NCBI GenBank assembly: GCA_903953895.1
Contig: CAJBLH010000027.1
Span: 26,588-90,587 of the forward strand
From: an uncultured Desulfobacteraceae bacterium
GTDB lineage: Bacteria; Desulfobacterota; Desulfobacteria; Desulfobacterales; Desulfatirhabdiaceae
Length of the DNA stretch: 64,000 bases
Direction: 5' to 3'
Made by a program: the position numbers and the translations under genes
Notes under the pieces: generated by a model
Told to the model about the DNA's origin: nothing
Seen by the model: only the letters and a program-made list of their open reading frames with translations
The model's database searches: none
Part shown: piece by piece, positions 37,121-47,320 of the stretch
Layout: each line of letters begins with the position of its first letter
Numbering within the stretch: the stretch's first letter is position 1

Positions 37121-38856
37121 TCCGACTTGAACTCAAAGACCGACATAAACGCATCCTTGATTTGATAAAGGACAACCGGCTCCGGCTTTTTCTGGCCATG
37201 CTGTGCATGTTTGTAATGTCGGCCGCAACATCCGCCACCGCGTTTCTGGTGAAACCGGTACTGGATGATATTTTTTTCAACAGAAATGTTCAGATGCTCA
37301 CGCTGATTCCTGCGGCTGTTGTCATAATTTATCTGCTTCGGGGTTGCGGCATGTACGGCCAGGAATATTTCATGAGTTTTGTGGGACAGGGCATCATCCG
37401 CAGGCTCCGGAACATGCTGTATAACCATATTCAGGATCTGCCCCTGTCTTTTTTTCATGAGGAAAAAACCGGGGTGCTGATGTCGCGGATCACAAACGAT
37501 GTCAATATCATAAAATCCATGGTGTCTACGGCCGTAACCAGTGTCCTGAGAGACGGATTCACCATTGTCGGCCTCATTGTTGTTATTTTCTACCGGGACT
37601 GGAAACTGGCCCTTTACGCTATTCTCATTCTGCCCATCGCGTTTATGCCCATCGTCCAGTTCGGCAGACGGGTCAGACGGGTCAGTACCGGATGCCAGGA
37701 ATCCATGGCGGAGCTGAACGCTTTCCTTCACGAAACATTTTCAGGAAATAAAATCGTGAAAGCTTTCGGCATGGAGACTTACGAAAAGCAGCGCTTTCAC
37801 GAAAAAACTCTCAGCCTCTTTCATCTTGAAATGAAAGCCGTCGTCGCCCGGTCTCTGTCTTCCCCCATCATGGAATTTCTGGCCGGCGTCGGTATTGCTT
37901 TTATCATCTGGTACGGCGGATATCGGGTGATCAGCGGCGAGTCCACAGCCGGCACATTTTTTTCTTTCATGGCGGCGGTGTTGATGCTCTATGATCCGGT
38001 AAAAAAACTGAGCAACCTCAACAATTCAATTCAGGAAGGTCTGGCAGCCGCAGACCGGGCCTTCGACATCATCGAAAAAGAGTCGGATATTCAGGAAATC
38101 GCCAATCCTGTTGAAATTCCGGTTCAGCCGCATGCCGTGACTTTTGAAAATGTCGGGTTCCGCTATGATGAAACCGAGGTGTTGAAACACATCGATCTGA
38201 CGGTCAAAGCCGGAGAGATTCTGGCTCTGGTCGGCATGAGCGGCGGCGGAAAAACAACGCTTGTCAATTTAATCCCCAGATTTTACGACATCACCCAAGG
38301 CGTGATCCGGGTGGATGAAACCGACATCCGCAATGCATCCCTGAAATCTCTTCGAAAACAGATCGCCATCGTCACCCAGGAGCCCATACTCTTTAATGAT
38401 ACCATCCGCAACAATATCGCCTACGGCTGCCCTTCGGCCCCGTTCGAGGAGATCGTCGAAGCGGCCAAGGCGGCATTTGCCTTTGATTTTATCGAGCGCC
38501 TTCCCCACCAGTTCGACACATTCATCGGAGAGCTGGGCAGCCGCCTGTCAGGGGGCGAAAAACAGCGGTTGTGCATTGCCAGAGCCCTTTTGAAAAATGC
38601 GCCGATTTTGATTCTGGACGAGGCCACCTCGTCTCTGGACTCAGAGGCCGAAATGCTGGTGCAGCAAGCCCTGGAAAATCTCATGAAGGGCCGCACCACC
38701 TTTGTCATTGCCCACCGGCTCTCCACCATCGGCTATGCCAGCCGGATCATCGTTATTGTCAACGGTGAGATTGTCGAGCAGGGGTCTCATGACGCACTGA
38801 TGGCCAGGCAGGGGGAATACCACAAACTGTTCGAAATGCAGTTTGTGAACAGGTAA
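37117..38856 (+). CDS. msbA: Lipid A export ABC transporter MsbA
   Basis: 579 residues, a half transporter: six transmembrane helices (about 20-320) then the ATPase with Walker A GMSGGGKTT, Q-loop VTQEPILFND, signature LSGGEKQR, Walker B ILILDEATSSLD and switch histidine IAHRLSTI. It flips core-lipid A across the inner membrane. Its place after lpxB, with the phosphatase gene sharing one base with its stop (TAATG), supports the lipid A role over general multidrug export. Confidence 0.93.
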   Translation: MIRLELKDRHKRILDLIKDNRLRLFLAMLCMFVMSAATSATAFLVKPVLDDIFFNRNVQMLTLIPAAVVIIYLLRGCGMYGQEYFMSFVGQGIIRRLRNMLYNHIQDLPLSFFHEEKTGVLMSRITNDVNIIKSMVSTAVTSVLRDGFTIVGLIVVIFYRDWKLALYAILILPIAFMPIVQFGRRVRRVSTGCQESMAELNAFLHETFSGNKIVKAFGMETYEKQRFHEKTLSLFHLEMKAVVARSLSSPIMEFLAGVGIAFIIWYGGYRVISGESTAGTFFSFMAAVLMLYDPVKKLSNLNNSIQEGLAAADRAFDIIEKESDIQEIANPVEIPVQPHAVTFENVGFRYDETEVLKHIDLTVKAGEILALVGMSGGGKTTLVNLIPRFYDITQGVIRVDETDIRNASLKSLRKQIAIVTQEPILFNDTIRNNIAYGCPSAPFEEIVEAAKAAFAFDFIERLPHQFDTFIGELGSRLSGGEKQRLCIARALLKNAPILILDEATSSLDSEAEMLVQQALENLMKGRTTFVIAHRLSTIGYASRIIVIVNGEIVEQGSHDALMARQGEYHKLFEMQFVNR

Positions 38857-39545
38857 TGGGGCTTTCTCGGGTTTTTCTGGTGTCGGCTTCGGCGGCGGTA
38901 TTGCTATTTTCCTTTTTTCCGGAATTGGACATTCGATTTTCGATGTGTTTTTATGATCCGGCCAGCCGCTTTTATCTGGCCGATGCGCCCTTCTGCAAAT
39001 GGATATACCAATCGGTTGAAATCATCACTATTGTCTGGGTAGCGATGGCCGTTCTGCTGCTGGCTGTCATGTGGATTCGAAAAAAAAAACGCTTCGGACT
39101 GTCGATCAAACAGATCATCTATCTGCTGGCGGCGCTGGCGATCGGCCCCGGCCTGATTGTCAATATTGTTTTAAAAGACAACTGGGGCCGCGCGCGGCCC
39201 TATGATGTAACAGCGTTCGGCGGCACATCCGCATTTACGCCGGCCTTTGTGATTTCCAGTGAGTGTCGCAACAACTGCTCTTTTGTTTCCGGACATGCGG
39301 CCATGGGTTTTTATTTTATCGCTTTCGGTTTTCTCTGCCGACAGCGCCGCAGCCTGATCATTTTTTTTGCCGGTATTTACGGTACTGTTCTGGGGTTGGT
39401 CCGAATCCTCCAGGGCGGCCATTTTTTAAGTGATGTCGTCTTTGCATTTTTCATCATCTATGCCGTATCGGCTGTCTTATACTGGATCATGTTCGAAAGG
39501 AAATCTCTGCATGAAACTGTCCATCATCATTCCGGCTTACAATGA
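38856..39545 (+). CDS. PAP2-superfamily membrane phosphatase (LpxE-like candidate)
   Basis: 229 residues with six hydrophobic helices. The three PAP2 motifs are present: KDNWGRARP (K-x6-RP), FVSGHAAMG (SGH) and RILQGGHFLSD (R-x5-H-x3-D), with the active site expected on the periplasmic side. Downstream of msbA such enzymes often remove a lipid A phosphate (LpxE/LpxF) or recycle undecaprenyl pyrophosphate. Coupling to msbA favours lipid A, but the fold alone cannot exclude the other substrates. Confidence 0.8.
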   Translation: MGLSRVFLVSASAAVLLFSFFPELDIRFSMCFYDPASRFYLADAPFCKWIYQSVEIITIVWVAMAVLLLAVMWIRKKKRFGLSIKQIIYLLAALAIGPGLIVNIVLKDNWGRARPYDVTAFGGTSAFTPAFVISSECRNNCSFVSGHAAMGFYFIAFGFLCRQRRSLIIFFAGIYGTVLGLVRILQGGHFLSDVVFAFFIIYAVSAVLYWIMFERKSLHETVHHHSGLQ

Positions 39546-40224
39546 AGAAGACCGGATCATCCATACCCTCAACACCTCCCTGGCGTTTTTAAATCAGCAG
39601 AATTTCAACAGCGAAATCATCGTCGTCAGCGACGGCAGCACGGATAACACCCGATCGGTTGTGAAAGGTTTCGATGCCGGTGGAAAAGTCGCGCTGCGGG
39701 TGATCGAATATCACCCCAACCGGGGAAAAGGCTATGCGGTCCGCACGGGAATGCTGGCCGGAAATGGTGAGATGATCCTGTTTATGGATGCGGACTATGC
39801 CGTACCGATTGAAGAAATTACCAAAGGCATCGACCTGATCGAAACCGGATTCGATGTGGCCATGGGCTCACGGGCGCTCAGCGGTTCGGTGGTGGCGGAC
39901 CACCAGAATTTTTTTAGAGAACTTTCCGCCAAACTCTATACCCTGATTCAAATGGCGTATCTGGGGATTTTCTACAAAGACACCCAGTGCGGATTCAAGA
40001 TTTTTGCCAAACCGGTAGCTCAGCGGCTTTTCAGCCTGCAGAAGCTGCACAGCGTAATCTTTGACCCGGAAATTCTCTGGCTTGCCAAAAAAGCCGGGTT
40101 CCGGGTTGCGGAATTTCCTGTAAGCTGGCGCCATGTGGGAAATTCCCGCATCCAGTACGACAGTCTGAGAAAATCGCTCTTTGTGTTTCAGGAGCTTTTC
40201 CGCATCCGAAAACTGCATCGATAA
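39511..40224 (+). CDS. Family 2 glycosyltransferase, dolichyl/polyprenyl-phosphate type
   Basis: 237 residues from the ATG at 39511 (AAGGAAA upstream); the ORF track start at 39430 lies in the phosphatase gene. GT-A fold: SIIIPAYNEEDRI, VVSDGSTDNT, NRGKGYAVRTGM, FMDADYAVP (DxD-like) and CGFKIFAK, close to the ALG5/DPM1 group that charges a polyprenyl phosphate with a sugar. No membrane helices are seen. It overlaps the PAP2 gene by 35 bases and ends the lipid A run, so it may supply a lipid-linked sugar for LPS modification. Confidence 0.85.
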   Translation: MKLSIIIPAYNEEDRIIHTLNTSLAFLNQQNFNSEIIVVSDGSTDNTRSVVKGFDAGGKVALRVIEYHPNRGKGYAVRTGMLAGNGEMILFMDADYAVPIEEITKGIDLIETGFDVAMGSRALSGSVVADHQNFFRELSAKLYTLIQMAYLGIFYKDTQCGFKIFAKPVAQRLFSLQKLHSVIFDPEILWLAKKAGFRVAEFPVSWRHVGNSRIQYDSLRKSLFVFQELFRIRKLHR

Positions 40225-40272
40225 CGGATTGGGATCGGTGAACCACCCCATTACGGCACAGTGTCCGTCACC

Positions 40273-40446
40273 TCAAACACCCGAGCCAATGAAGGCATTT
40301 TTCAGCGGCGTCGGATTCTGCCCGATCCAGGCGTGGCCGACATCCTGAATCTTGATCTCTTCCTTGAGCAATTCGGAGAGAAAGCCATCCAGTACGACGA
40401 AATTAGCCTTGCTGTGCAGCAACCGCTTACCCACGCGAATTATCAT
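40273..40446 (-). pseudogene. Remnant of an Rpn / PD-(D/E)XK transposase-like nuclease
   Basis: A 57-codon minus-strand frame, too short for the ORF track, begins MIIRVGKRLLHSKANFVVLD and continues GFLSELLKEEIKIQDV. This matches the first part of PD-(D/E)XK nuclease-family transposase-like (Rpn) proteins. The nuclease core that should follow (with the catalytic Asp, Glu and Lys) is missing and replaced by an unrelated tail to TGA at 40273. It lies in the gap between the GT2 gene and the uvrA 3' end, with nothing else recognisable there. Confidence 0.5.
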
Positions 40447-40488
40447 TCATTTTATTCATGCATTTGGTGGTTAACAGTATTTTCACGG

Positions 40489-43308
40489 TTAAGGAGATAA
40501 AAGCGGCTTTAAATACCGACCGGTATGGGAACCAGGAATCTGAATCAGCGCTTCGGGCGTTCCGCAGCCGACCACCCGCCCGCCATTGTCTCCGCCTTCC
40601 GGGCCCAGATCGATCAGATAGTCCGCAGACTTGATCACATCGAGCTGATGTTCGATGACCAGCACTGTGTTTCCGGCATCCACCAGCCGGTTCAGGATAT
40701 TGAGCAGATTCTGAATGTCTGCGATATGAAGGCCGGTGGTGGGTTCATCCAGAATATACAGGGTTTTTCCGGTTCCTTTTTTGGAAAGCTCGCTGCTGAG
40801 TTTTACCCGCTGGGCTTCTCCGCCGGACAGGGTGGTGGCAGCCTGTCCCAGGCAGATATAGTCGAGCCCGACATCCGACAGGGTCTGAAGCCGGGAATGA
40901 ATGGCCGGTATCTTTTCGAAAAACCCCAGAGACTGATGTACCGTCATCTCCAGGACTTCAGCAATGTGTTTTCCCCGGTAGCGAATCTCCAGCGTCTCAC
41001 GGTTGTAGCGCTTTCCCCGGCATATATCACAGGTGACGTACACATCCGGGAGAAAATGCATTTCGATTTTGACGACCCCGTCCCCGCAGCAGGCTTCGCA
41101 CCGACCCCCCTTGACATTGAAGCTGAAGCGGCCTGGCTTGAATCCCCGCATCCGGGCATCCTGGGTCCTGGAAAACAGATCGCGGATATGCGTGAACACA
41201 CCGGTGTAGGTGGCAGGATTGGACCGGGGCGTCCGGCCAATGGGGGATTGATCGATATTGACCACCTTGTCGATTGCGCTCAGCCCTTCCAGCCGGGTGT
41301 AGGGACCGGCGGACACCCGGGAATGGTACAGGCGCTGAACCAGAGCACTATACAGGGTTTCCAGCACCAACGTGGATTTTCCGGAGCCGGACACCCCGGT
41401 GACGCAGACCAGACATCCGAGGGGGATTTCCGCCCGGATATGCTTGAGATTGTTCCCGGAAGCGCCTTCGATCACAATCCGGCCGCCGTTGCCGGGCCGA
41501 CGACTTGATGGAATTTCGATTCTCTTTTTGCCCGAAAGATATTGCCCGGTCAACGACCGGCTGTTCTCAGCCAGCAGTTGCGGCGTTCCTGAAAACATGA
41601 CTTCCCCGCCGAGAATGCCGGCGCCTGGCCCCATATCCACGACATAATCGGCTGCCCGAATGGTCTCTTCATCATGTTCCACAACCAGCACGGTGTTTCC
41701 CAAATCTCGCATCTGCTCCAGGGCGGACAGAAGTCGCTGATTATCGCGCTGGTGAAGGCCAACACTGGGCTCATCCAACACATAGAGAACGCCGGTCAGC
41801 TTGGAGCCGATCTGTGTGGCCAGGCGGATGCGCTGGCTTTCCCCGCCGGAAAGGGTGCCGGCAGATCGGTCCAGGGTCAGATACGACAGCCCGACATGAC
41901 TCAAAAAGCCCAGCCGCTCGATCACTTCTTTGAGAATTCTCTCGGAAATTACTTTTTGCCGGCCAGCCAGCGTCAATTCACGAAAATACACCAGGGCGCC
42001 GCCGATGGACAGTGCGGTCAATTCACTCAGATTCCGCCCCTGTATCCGCACCGAAAGCGCGGCTGCATTCAGCTTTGCCCCCTTACATTCAGGACAGGGC
42101 CGAAAACTCATGTACTGCCGGATTTCCTCTCTGGAACCGGCAGAATCCGTCTCCTTGTACCGACGCTCCAGTTTGGGAATGATGCCTTCAAACGGCCTGT
42201 CATAAAAAATGCGGCGCTCGTTTCGTTCGATATGAAATCGGATGGGAACGTCTTGCGACCCGTAGAGCAACGCATGCCTAAATAGCTCCGGAAGCTGTTT
42301 GTATGGGGTATAGATGTCGGTGCCATAGGCCGCTGTCAGGGCATCCAGAAATTCAATAAAATGAAGGGAATCGCGTTTTGCCCAAAGTGTGACTGCGCCT
42401 TCCCGAAGGGACAGTTCCGGATTGGGGATGACAATATCCGGGTCCACGGCCGTCGTCGAACCCAGCCCGTCACACTTCGGGCAGGCGCCATGTGGGGAAT
42501 TGAAGGAAAATCCGGCGGGTGTAAACGGCGGATAACTGACTCCGCAGACGACACAGACGGCTTTTTCGCTGAACTGAATGGATTCCTGGCCTGCAATATC
42601 AATGATAGCGCGGCCCCCGGCCTGGGACAGGGCCAGCTCCAGAGAATCGGCCAGCCGGTTTTGCAGTCCCGGTTTGATGATCAATCGATCCACCACCACA
42701 TCGATGGTGTGTTTGGCCTTTTTATTCAGAATACCGATATCTTCGATATTCTTCAACACACCATCGACCCGGACTTTTGAAAACCCCTGACGCACGAGCT
42801 GTTTGAACAGCTTTTCGTGACTGCCGGCCTCGCCCGCCACCAGCGGCGACATCAGAACGATGCGCGTTCCGGTCTCCAGAAACATCAACTGGTCCACCAT
42901 CTGATCCAAGCTCTGGCTGACAATCGGCTTCCCGCACTGGTGACAGTGCGGGGTTCCAACTCTGGCAAACAACAATCTCAGGTAGTCATAAATTTCCGTC
43001 ACTGTTCCAACGGTGGACCGGGGATTGTGGCTGGCTGTTTTCTGCTCGATGGCGATGGCCGGGGAGAGTCCTTCGATAAAATCCACATCCGGTTTTTCCA
43101 TGCGCTCCAGAAATTGGCGCGCATAGGTGGACAATGACTCCACATACCGTCGCTGGCCCTCGGCATACAGTGTATCGAAGGCAAGCGACGATTTTCCGGA
43201 CCCAGACAGCCCGGTAATCACCACCAGTCGGTTTCTGGGAATATCCACATCGATATTCTTCAGGTTGTGCTGCCGAGCGCCGCGAACGGAAATGCAATCC
43301 GATGTCAT
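40489..43308 (-). CDS. uvrA: Excinuclease ABC subunit A
   Basis: 939 residues, normal length. Two ABC ATPase modules: Walker [10 protein letters not shown] near residue 32 and GVSGSGKST near 640, signatures LSGGESQR and LSGGEAQR, Walker [14 protein letters not shown] and [12 protein letters not shown]. Zinc fingers [10 protein letters not shown]...CPKCDGLG and CEACCGDG...[10 protein letters not shown] are present. It finds bulky DNA lesions with UvrB. It is the last gene of the minus-strand recA-alaS-uvrA group, 4 bases after alaS. Confidence 0.97.
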   Translation of the reverse strand: MTSDCISVRGARQHNLKNIDVDIPRNRLVVITGLSGSGKSSLAFDTLYAEGQRRYVESLSTYARQFLERMEKPDVDFIEGLSPAIAIEQKTASHNPRSTVGTVTEIYDYLRLLFARVGTPHCHQCGKPIVSQSLDQMVDQLMFLETGTRIVLMSPLVAGEAGSHEKLFKQLVRQGFSKVRVDGVLKNIEDIGILNKKAKHTIDVVVDRLIIKPGLQNRLADSLELALSQAGGRAIIDIAGQESIQFSEKAVCVVCGVSYPPFTPAGFSFNSPHGACPKCDGLGSTTAVDPDIVIPNPELSLREGAVTLWAKRDSLHFIEFLDALTAAYGTDIYTPYKQLPELFRHALLYGSQDVPIRFHIERNERRIFYDRPFEGIIPKLERRYKETDSAGSREEIRQYMSFRPCPECKGAKLNAAALSVRIQGRNLSELTALSIGGALVYFRELTLAGRQKVISERILKEVIERLGFLSHVGLSYLTLDRSAGTLSGGESQRIRLATQIGSKLTGVLYVLDEPSVGLHQRDNQRLLSALEQMRDLGNTVLVVEHDEETIRAADYVVDMGPGAGILGGEVMFSGTPQLLAENSRSLTGQYLSGKKRIEIPSSRRPGNGGRIVIEGASGNNLKHIRAEIPLGCLVCVTGVSGSGKSTLVLETLYSALVQRLYHSRVSAGPYTRLEGLSAIDKVVNIDQSPIGRTPRSNPATYTGVFTHIRDLFSRTQDARMRGFKPGRFSFNVKGGRCEACCGDGVVKIEMHFLPDVYVTCDICRGKRYNRETLEIRYRGKHIAEVLEMTVHQSLGFFEKIPAIHSRLQTLSDVGLDYICLGQAATTLSGGEAQRVKLSSELSKKGTGKTLYILDEPTTGLHIADIQNLLNILNRLVDAGNTVLVIEHQLDVIKSADYLIDLGPEGGDNGGRVVGCGTPEALIQIPGSHTGRYLKPLLSP

Positions 43309-43312
43309 GAAG

Positions 43313-45952
43313 CTACTCTCTGCCGATCACCTCGATGGCTTTTTTCAGGGCGTCATCGAGCTTATCCGGCAGCGTACCGCCTGCCTGGGCCATGTCGGGC
43401 CTGCCGCCGCCGCTGCCGCCAACAACAGCGGAAATCTCCTTGACGATGTTGCCGGCATGAAACCGTTTAATCAGGTCTTTGGTGACCAGGGCGACCAAGA
43501 GGACTTTTCCGGCAGCCTCACTTCCCAGCACCACGACACCGGAATGAATTTTATCCTTGAACTGATCCCCCAGGTCCCGAAGTGCGGTTGGAGAGTCTGC
43601 CGAAACTTTTTTCACCAGAACCGACACCCCCTGAAGCGTCTGGATGTCGTCCATGGCGGTTTGCATGGAGCCGGCCGCCAGTTGCAATTTGAGCTTTTCC
43701 ACTTCTTTTTCAAGGGATTTCTGTTGAGACAGCATTTTTTCGATGCGGACGGGAATTTCTTCGGGCTTGGTTTTCAGCAGGCCGGCGCACTCCTGGATCA
43801 TGCGGAATGACTTGAAAATATACTCCATGGCCACATCCCCCGTGACCGCTTCGATACGCCGTACCCCGGAAGCCACACTGGCCTCGGAAACGATTTTAAA
43901 CACCCCGATATTGCCGGTGCGCTGGGTGTGGGTGCCGCCGCAGAGTTCCTTGCTGAACGTATCCAGCGAAATGACGCGTACCCGGTCTCCGTATTTTTCC
44001 TCGAACAGGGCCGTGGCGCCGGATTGAAAGGCGGCATCGGCATCCATTTCTTCGATCTGCACCGGCACGTTTTCCCGGATCCGCTGATTCACCAGTCTCT
44101 CGATCCGATCGAGGGAATCGACGTCCACCTGGGAAAAATGGGTGAAATCAAAGCGTAACCTGTCGGCGCTGACCAGCGACCCGGCTTGTTTCACGTGGTC
44201 TCCAAGCACCTGGCGCAAAGCCGCATGAAGAATATGGGTGGCCGTATGGTTGCAGGCCGTGGCTTCACGCTGGTTCCTCTCCACCGTGAGCGTTACGCTG
44301 TCTCCTTTTCGAATACATCCTGAAAGTACCGTTCCACGATGAATGATGATTCCAGCCGGATCCTTGATGGTTCCGGTGACCCGGATCTCGAGACCAGGAT
44401 TCGCTTCACCACCGCTGATGGTTCCCCCGTCCCCGGCCTGCCCCCCGGATTCGCCGTAAAACGGGGTGATGGCGGTGACGATCTCGATGGCATGTCCGAG
44501 CGTTGCTTCCGGAATTTCGTGGCCGTCTTTGGCCAGAACCAGTACGGTCGCCATGCAGTCATGTTGGTGATAGCCGACAAATTCAGGGCGAATGCCGTCG
44601 GCTGACAGTTGTACGAACGCATCGCCGGCGCTGGCGAATTTTACAACCGAACGGGACTGAACCCGCTGGGTTTCCATGGCCGACTCAAAACCGGCCATAT
44701 CCACCGTCATGCGTTCATCACGGATCACATCCCGAACAATGTCCACCGGAAATCCGAAGGTGTCGTAGAGCTTGAACACCACGTTTCCGGGAACCTCTGC
44801 CTGACCTTTGGCCTTCATATCGTGAAGCGTATCGTTTAACAGCTTGAGACCGTTATCGAGTGTTTCGGAAAACCGACGTTCTTCGTTCTGAATGACATTG
44901 GTGATAAAGGCAAAGGCATCGGAGAGTTCCGGATAGGCCGGTTTCATTAGCTCGCAAACAGCGCCTGCGGTCTTATGAAGAAATGGTCGGGTCAGGCCGA
45001 TGTTCCGGCCATAGCGGATGGCCCGGCGCATGATCCGGCGCAAGACATATCCTCTGCCCTCGTTGGACGGTAGAACCCCGTCTCCGATCAGAAACGCGGC
45101 AGCCCGGCTGTGGTCGGCAATCACCTTCATGGCCACATCGCTGTCGTGGGAGTCTCCGAGACGCCGCCCGCAGAGCGCTTCGGCCTCTTTCAGAATGGGC
45201 ATGATCAGATCCGTGTCGTAATTGGTCGCCACATTCTGAACCACCGAAACGATCCGCTCCAGGCCCATGCCCGTATCGATGCTGGGTTTGGGCAGCGGCG
45301 TCATTTTGCCGGTTTCATCCCGGTTGAACTGCATGAACACCAGATTCCAGATCTCGAGATACCGGTCGCAGTCGCATCCAACCCGGCACTCAGGCAGGCC
45401 GCATCCATAGCTCTCGCCCCGGTCGATCAGAATTTCCGAGCAAGGGCCGCAGGGGCCGGTATCGCCCATCGCCCAGAAATTATCTTTTTCACCGAACCGG
45501 ACAATTCGTTCTGTCGGAACGCCGATATTCTTGTGCCACAGATCGTATGCCTCGTCGTCATCCAGATATACGGAAGCATAGAGCTTGTCCGCCGGCAGCC
45601 CATAGCCGTTGATCAACAGATCCCATGCAAATTCAATGGCCTTTTCCTTGAAATAATCGCCGAATGAAAAATTTCCCAGCATTTCAAAAAAAGTGTGATG
45701 CCTGGCCGTATATCCGACATTTTCAAGGTCATTATGCTTTCCGCCTGCACGGACGCATTTCTGCGACGTAACGGCCCGGTCGTACCCGCGTTTTTCCTCT
45801 CCGAGAAACGTGCGTTTGAACTGCACCATGCCCGCGTTGGTGAATAAAAGGGTGGGATCATCCTGGGGAACCAGGGATGAACTCCGTACCTGCTGGTGCG
45901 AAGATTTCTTGAAATATTCCAGGAATTGCCTGCGTATCTCGTTACCCGTCAT
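43313..45952 (-). CDS. alaS: Alanyl-tRNA synthetase
   Basis: 879 residues from the ATG at 45952 ([14 protein letters not shown] is the family's usual start; GGAG lies seven bases upstream). Class II core at 1-240 with [10 protein letters not shown] and GMGLERI, tRNA-recognition domain, editing domain with [13 protein letters not shown] and [10 protein letters not shown] (zinc-binding Cys/His of the proofreading site), and the C-Ala domain ending [15 protein letters not shown]. It charges tRNA-Ala and clears Ser/Gly mischarging. The recA-alaS order is common. Confidence 0.96.
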   Translation of the reverse strand: MTGNEIRRQFLEYFKKSSHQQVRSSSLVPQDDPTLLFTNAGMVQFKRTFLGEEKRGYDRAVTSQKCVRAGGKHNDLENVGYTARHHTFFEMLGNFSFGDYFKEKAIEFAWDLLINGYGLPADKLYASVYLDDDEAYDLWHKNIGVPTERIVRFGEKDNFWAMGDTGPCGPCSEILIDRGESYGCGLPECRVGCDCDRYLEIWNLVFMQFNRDETGKMTPLPKPSIDTGMGLERIVSVVQNVATNYDTDLIMPILKEAEALCGRRLGDSHDSDVAMKVIADHSRAAAFLIGDGVLPSNEGRGYVLRRIMRRAIRYGRNIGLTRPFLHKTAGAVCELMKPAYPELSDAFAFITNVIQNEERRFSETLDNGLKLLNDTLHDMKAKGQAEVPGNVVFKLYDTFGFPVDIVRDVIRDERMTVDMAGFESAMETQRVQSRSVVKFASAGDAFVQLSADGIRPEFVGYHQHDCMATVLVLAKDGHEIPEATLGHAIEIVTAITPFYGESGGQAGDGGTISGGEANPGLEIRVTGTIKDPAGIIIHRGTVLSGCIRKGDSVTLTVERNQREATACNHTATHILHAALRQVLGDHVKQAGSLVSADRLRFDFTHFSQVDVDSLDRIERLVNQRIRENVPVQIEEMDADAAFQSGATALFEEKYGDRVRVISLDTFSKELCGGTHTQRTGNIGVFKIVSEASVASGVRRIEAVTGDVAMEYIFKSFRMIQECAGLLKTKPEEIPVRIEKMLSQQKSLEKEVEKLKLQLAAGSMQTAMDDIQTLQGVSVLVKKVSADSPTALRDLGDQFKDKIHSGVVVLGSEAAGKVLLVALVTKDLIKRFHAGNIVKEISAVVGGSGGGRPDMAQAGGTLPDKLDDALKKAIEVIGRE

Positions 45953-45973
45953 AGAACGCTCCATAAAGACAGT

Positions 45974-46016
45974 GGTCAGGGGTCAGTGAATTAGTGGTCA
46001 GGGTCAGCGGGGTCAG
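45974..46016. repeat. GGTCAG hexamer repeats across the recA 3' end
   Basis: Five GGTCAG hexamers occur in 43 bases, irregularly spaced, filling the recA-alaS gap and reaching into the last codons of recA, where they encode the tail [10 protein letters not shown]. Such low-complexity tracts can expand or contract by slippage. No regulatory role is apparent. Confidence 0.6.
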
Positions 46017-47088
46017 GGGTTGTAATCGATTGATCAGGGGGCGTCATTGGATTTTCAGTTTTATTATTTTGTTTGAATGGTTCGTCCTTTTTGACACCCA
46101 GCCCCATATCTTCCCTGACCCGGGCCAAAATGGCTTGATATGTCTCCGGGTTATCGACAAAATAGTTTTTGACATTTTGTCGGCCCTGGCCGATCCGTTC
46201 TCCCTGATAGGCATACCAGGAACCGCTTTTTTCGATGATGCCGGCCTCGACGCCGACATCGAGCAGATCGCCTGCAGCAGAAATGCCTTCGCCATAGAGA
46301 ATGTCGAATTCCGCTTCCCGGAACGGCGGCGCCAGTTTGTTTTTGACAACCCGGACCTTAGTGCGGTTTCCTGTCTGCTCCAGCGCATCCTTGATGGGGG
46401 TGGTGCGCCGAATATCCAGCCGGACAGAGGCATAGAATTTCAAGGCATTACCGCCGGTGGTGGTTTCAGGATTACCGAAAACCACACCGATTTTGGATCG
46501 GATCTGATTGATGAAAATTACGCAGGTCATGGTCTTGCTGATGGTTCCGGTCAGTTTTCGGAGGGCCTGGGACATAAGCCTGGCCTGAAGCCCCATGTGG
46601 GAATCTCCCATATCGCCTTCGATTTCCGCACGGGGCACCAGGGCCGCCACGGAGTCGATGACCACGATATCGATGGCGCCGCTTCGCACCAGCATGTCGG
46701 CGATTTCAAGGGCCTGCTCTCCGGTATCAGGCTGAGAAATCAGCAATTCATCGCAATTGACCCCGAGCTTTCGGGCATAAATCGGGTCCAGTGCATGTTC
46801 GGCATCGATGAAAGCCGCAATACCGCCTTGTTTCTGGGCGCTGGCAACAGCATGAAGGGCCAGTGTGGTTTTACCGGATGATTCCGGTCCGAATATTTCA
46901 ACCACCCTTCCCCGGGGAAGGCCGCCGATGCCAAGAGCCTTGTCCAATGCCAGAGACCCGGTGGGAATCGTGGGAATATCCTGCACGGTACGGCTTCCAA
47001 GTTTCATGATAGAGCCTTTGCCAAACTGGCGCTCTATCAGAATCATTGCCGCATCGAGTGCTTTTTCCTTTTCCGGCATAGTACTCAT
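45991..47088 (-). CDS. recA: Recombinase RecA
   Basis: 365 residues from the ATG at 47088, preceded by AGGAGGG; the ORF track start adds nine residues including this ribosome-binding site. Walker [11 protein letters not shown], the catalytic Glu in FIDAEHALD, Walker [15 protein letters not shown], loop 1 and 2 regions ([35 protein letters not shown]) and the C-terminal acidic tail are present. It forms the strand-exchange filament loaded by RecBCD, also encoded here. No LexA-like box could be identified upstream; a truncated thpR precedes it. Confidence 0.97.
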   Translation of the reverse strand: MSTMPEKEKALDAAMILIERQFGKGSIMKLGSRTVQDIPTIPTGSLALDKALGIGGLPRGRVVEIFGPESSGKTTLALHAVASAQKQGGIAAFIDAEHALDPIYARKLGVNCDELLISQPDTGEQALEIADMLVRSGAIDIVVIDSVAALVPRAEIEGDMGDSHMGLQARLMSQALRKLTGTISKTMTCVIFINQIRSKIGVVFGNPETTTGGNALKFYASVRLDIRRTTPIKDALEQTGNRTKVRVVKNKLAPPFREAEFDILYGEGISAAGDLLDVGVEAGIIEKSGSWYAYQGERIGQGRQNVKNYFVDNPETYQAILARVREDMGLGVKKDEPFKQNNKTENPMTPPDQSITTPDPADPDH

Positions 47089-47179
47089 ATGCCCTCCTCC
47101 TGTTTCTTTTTTCATAAGCTAATTTCCATAGTTGACTGTGATATCGGAATTGTTCAGCACCACACGCCTGAGCGGCGTA

Positions 47180-47308
47180 TAAATTTCCAGGGGATACCCA
47201 TGAGACACGCAGCCCATGGAGTTTGAGTTTCTGTTGAACTTCGGACACCCGGCCGATCAAGGGATCGGGAAGTGTCACGGCGATAAACGCCCTGATCAGA
47301 TCCGTCAT
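47180..47308 (-). pseudogene. thpR: 5' remnant of thpR (RNA 2',3'-cyclic phosphodiesterase)
   Basis: The minus-strand frame from ATG 47308 reads LIRAFIAVTLPDPLIGRVSE and LKLHGLRVSWVSPGNL, the first 43 residues of the 2H phosphoesterase ThpR. Homology stops before the first HxT motif, and the frame then runs into recA out of phase. About 140 residues, including both catalytic HxT motifs, are deleted. Intact thpR often precedes recA in related bacteria, so this is a decayed operon member between the DUF39 gene and recA. Confidence 0.65.
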
Positions 47309-47320
47309 AACAGGGCTCCG

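Noticed and set aside
40261-40500. 79-codon plus-strand ORF after the GT2 gene
   Set aside because: It is the antisense shadow of the Rpn remnant.
45974-46016. GGTCAG repeats as a CRISPR array
   Set aside because: Units are six bases with irregular short gaps and no spacers of usual length.
46898-47308. 136-codon ORF covering thpR and the recA 5' end
   Set aside because: Only the first 43 codons show ThpR similarity; the rest is recA read out of frame.
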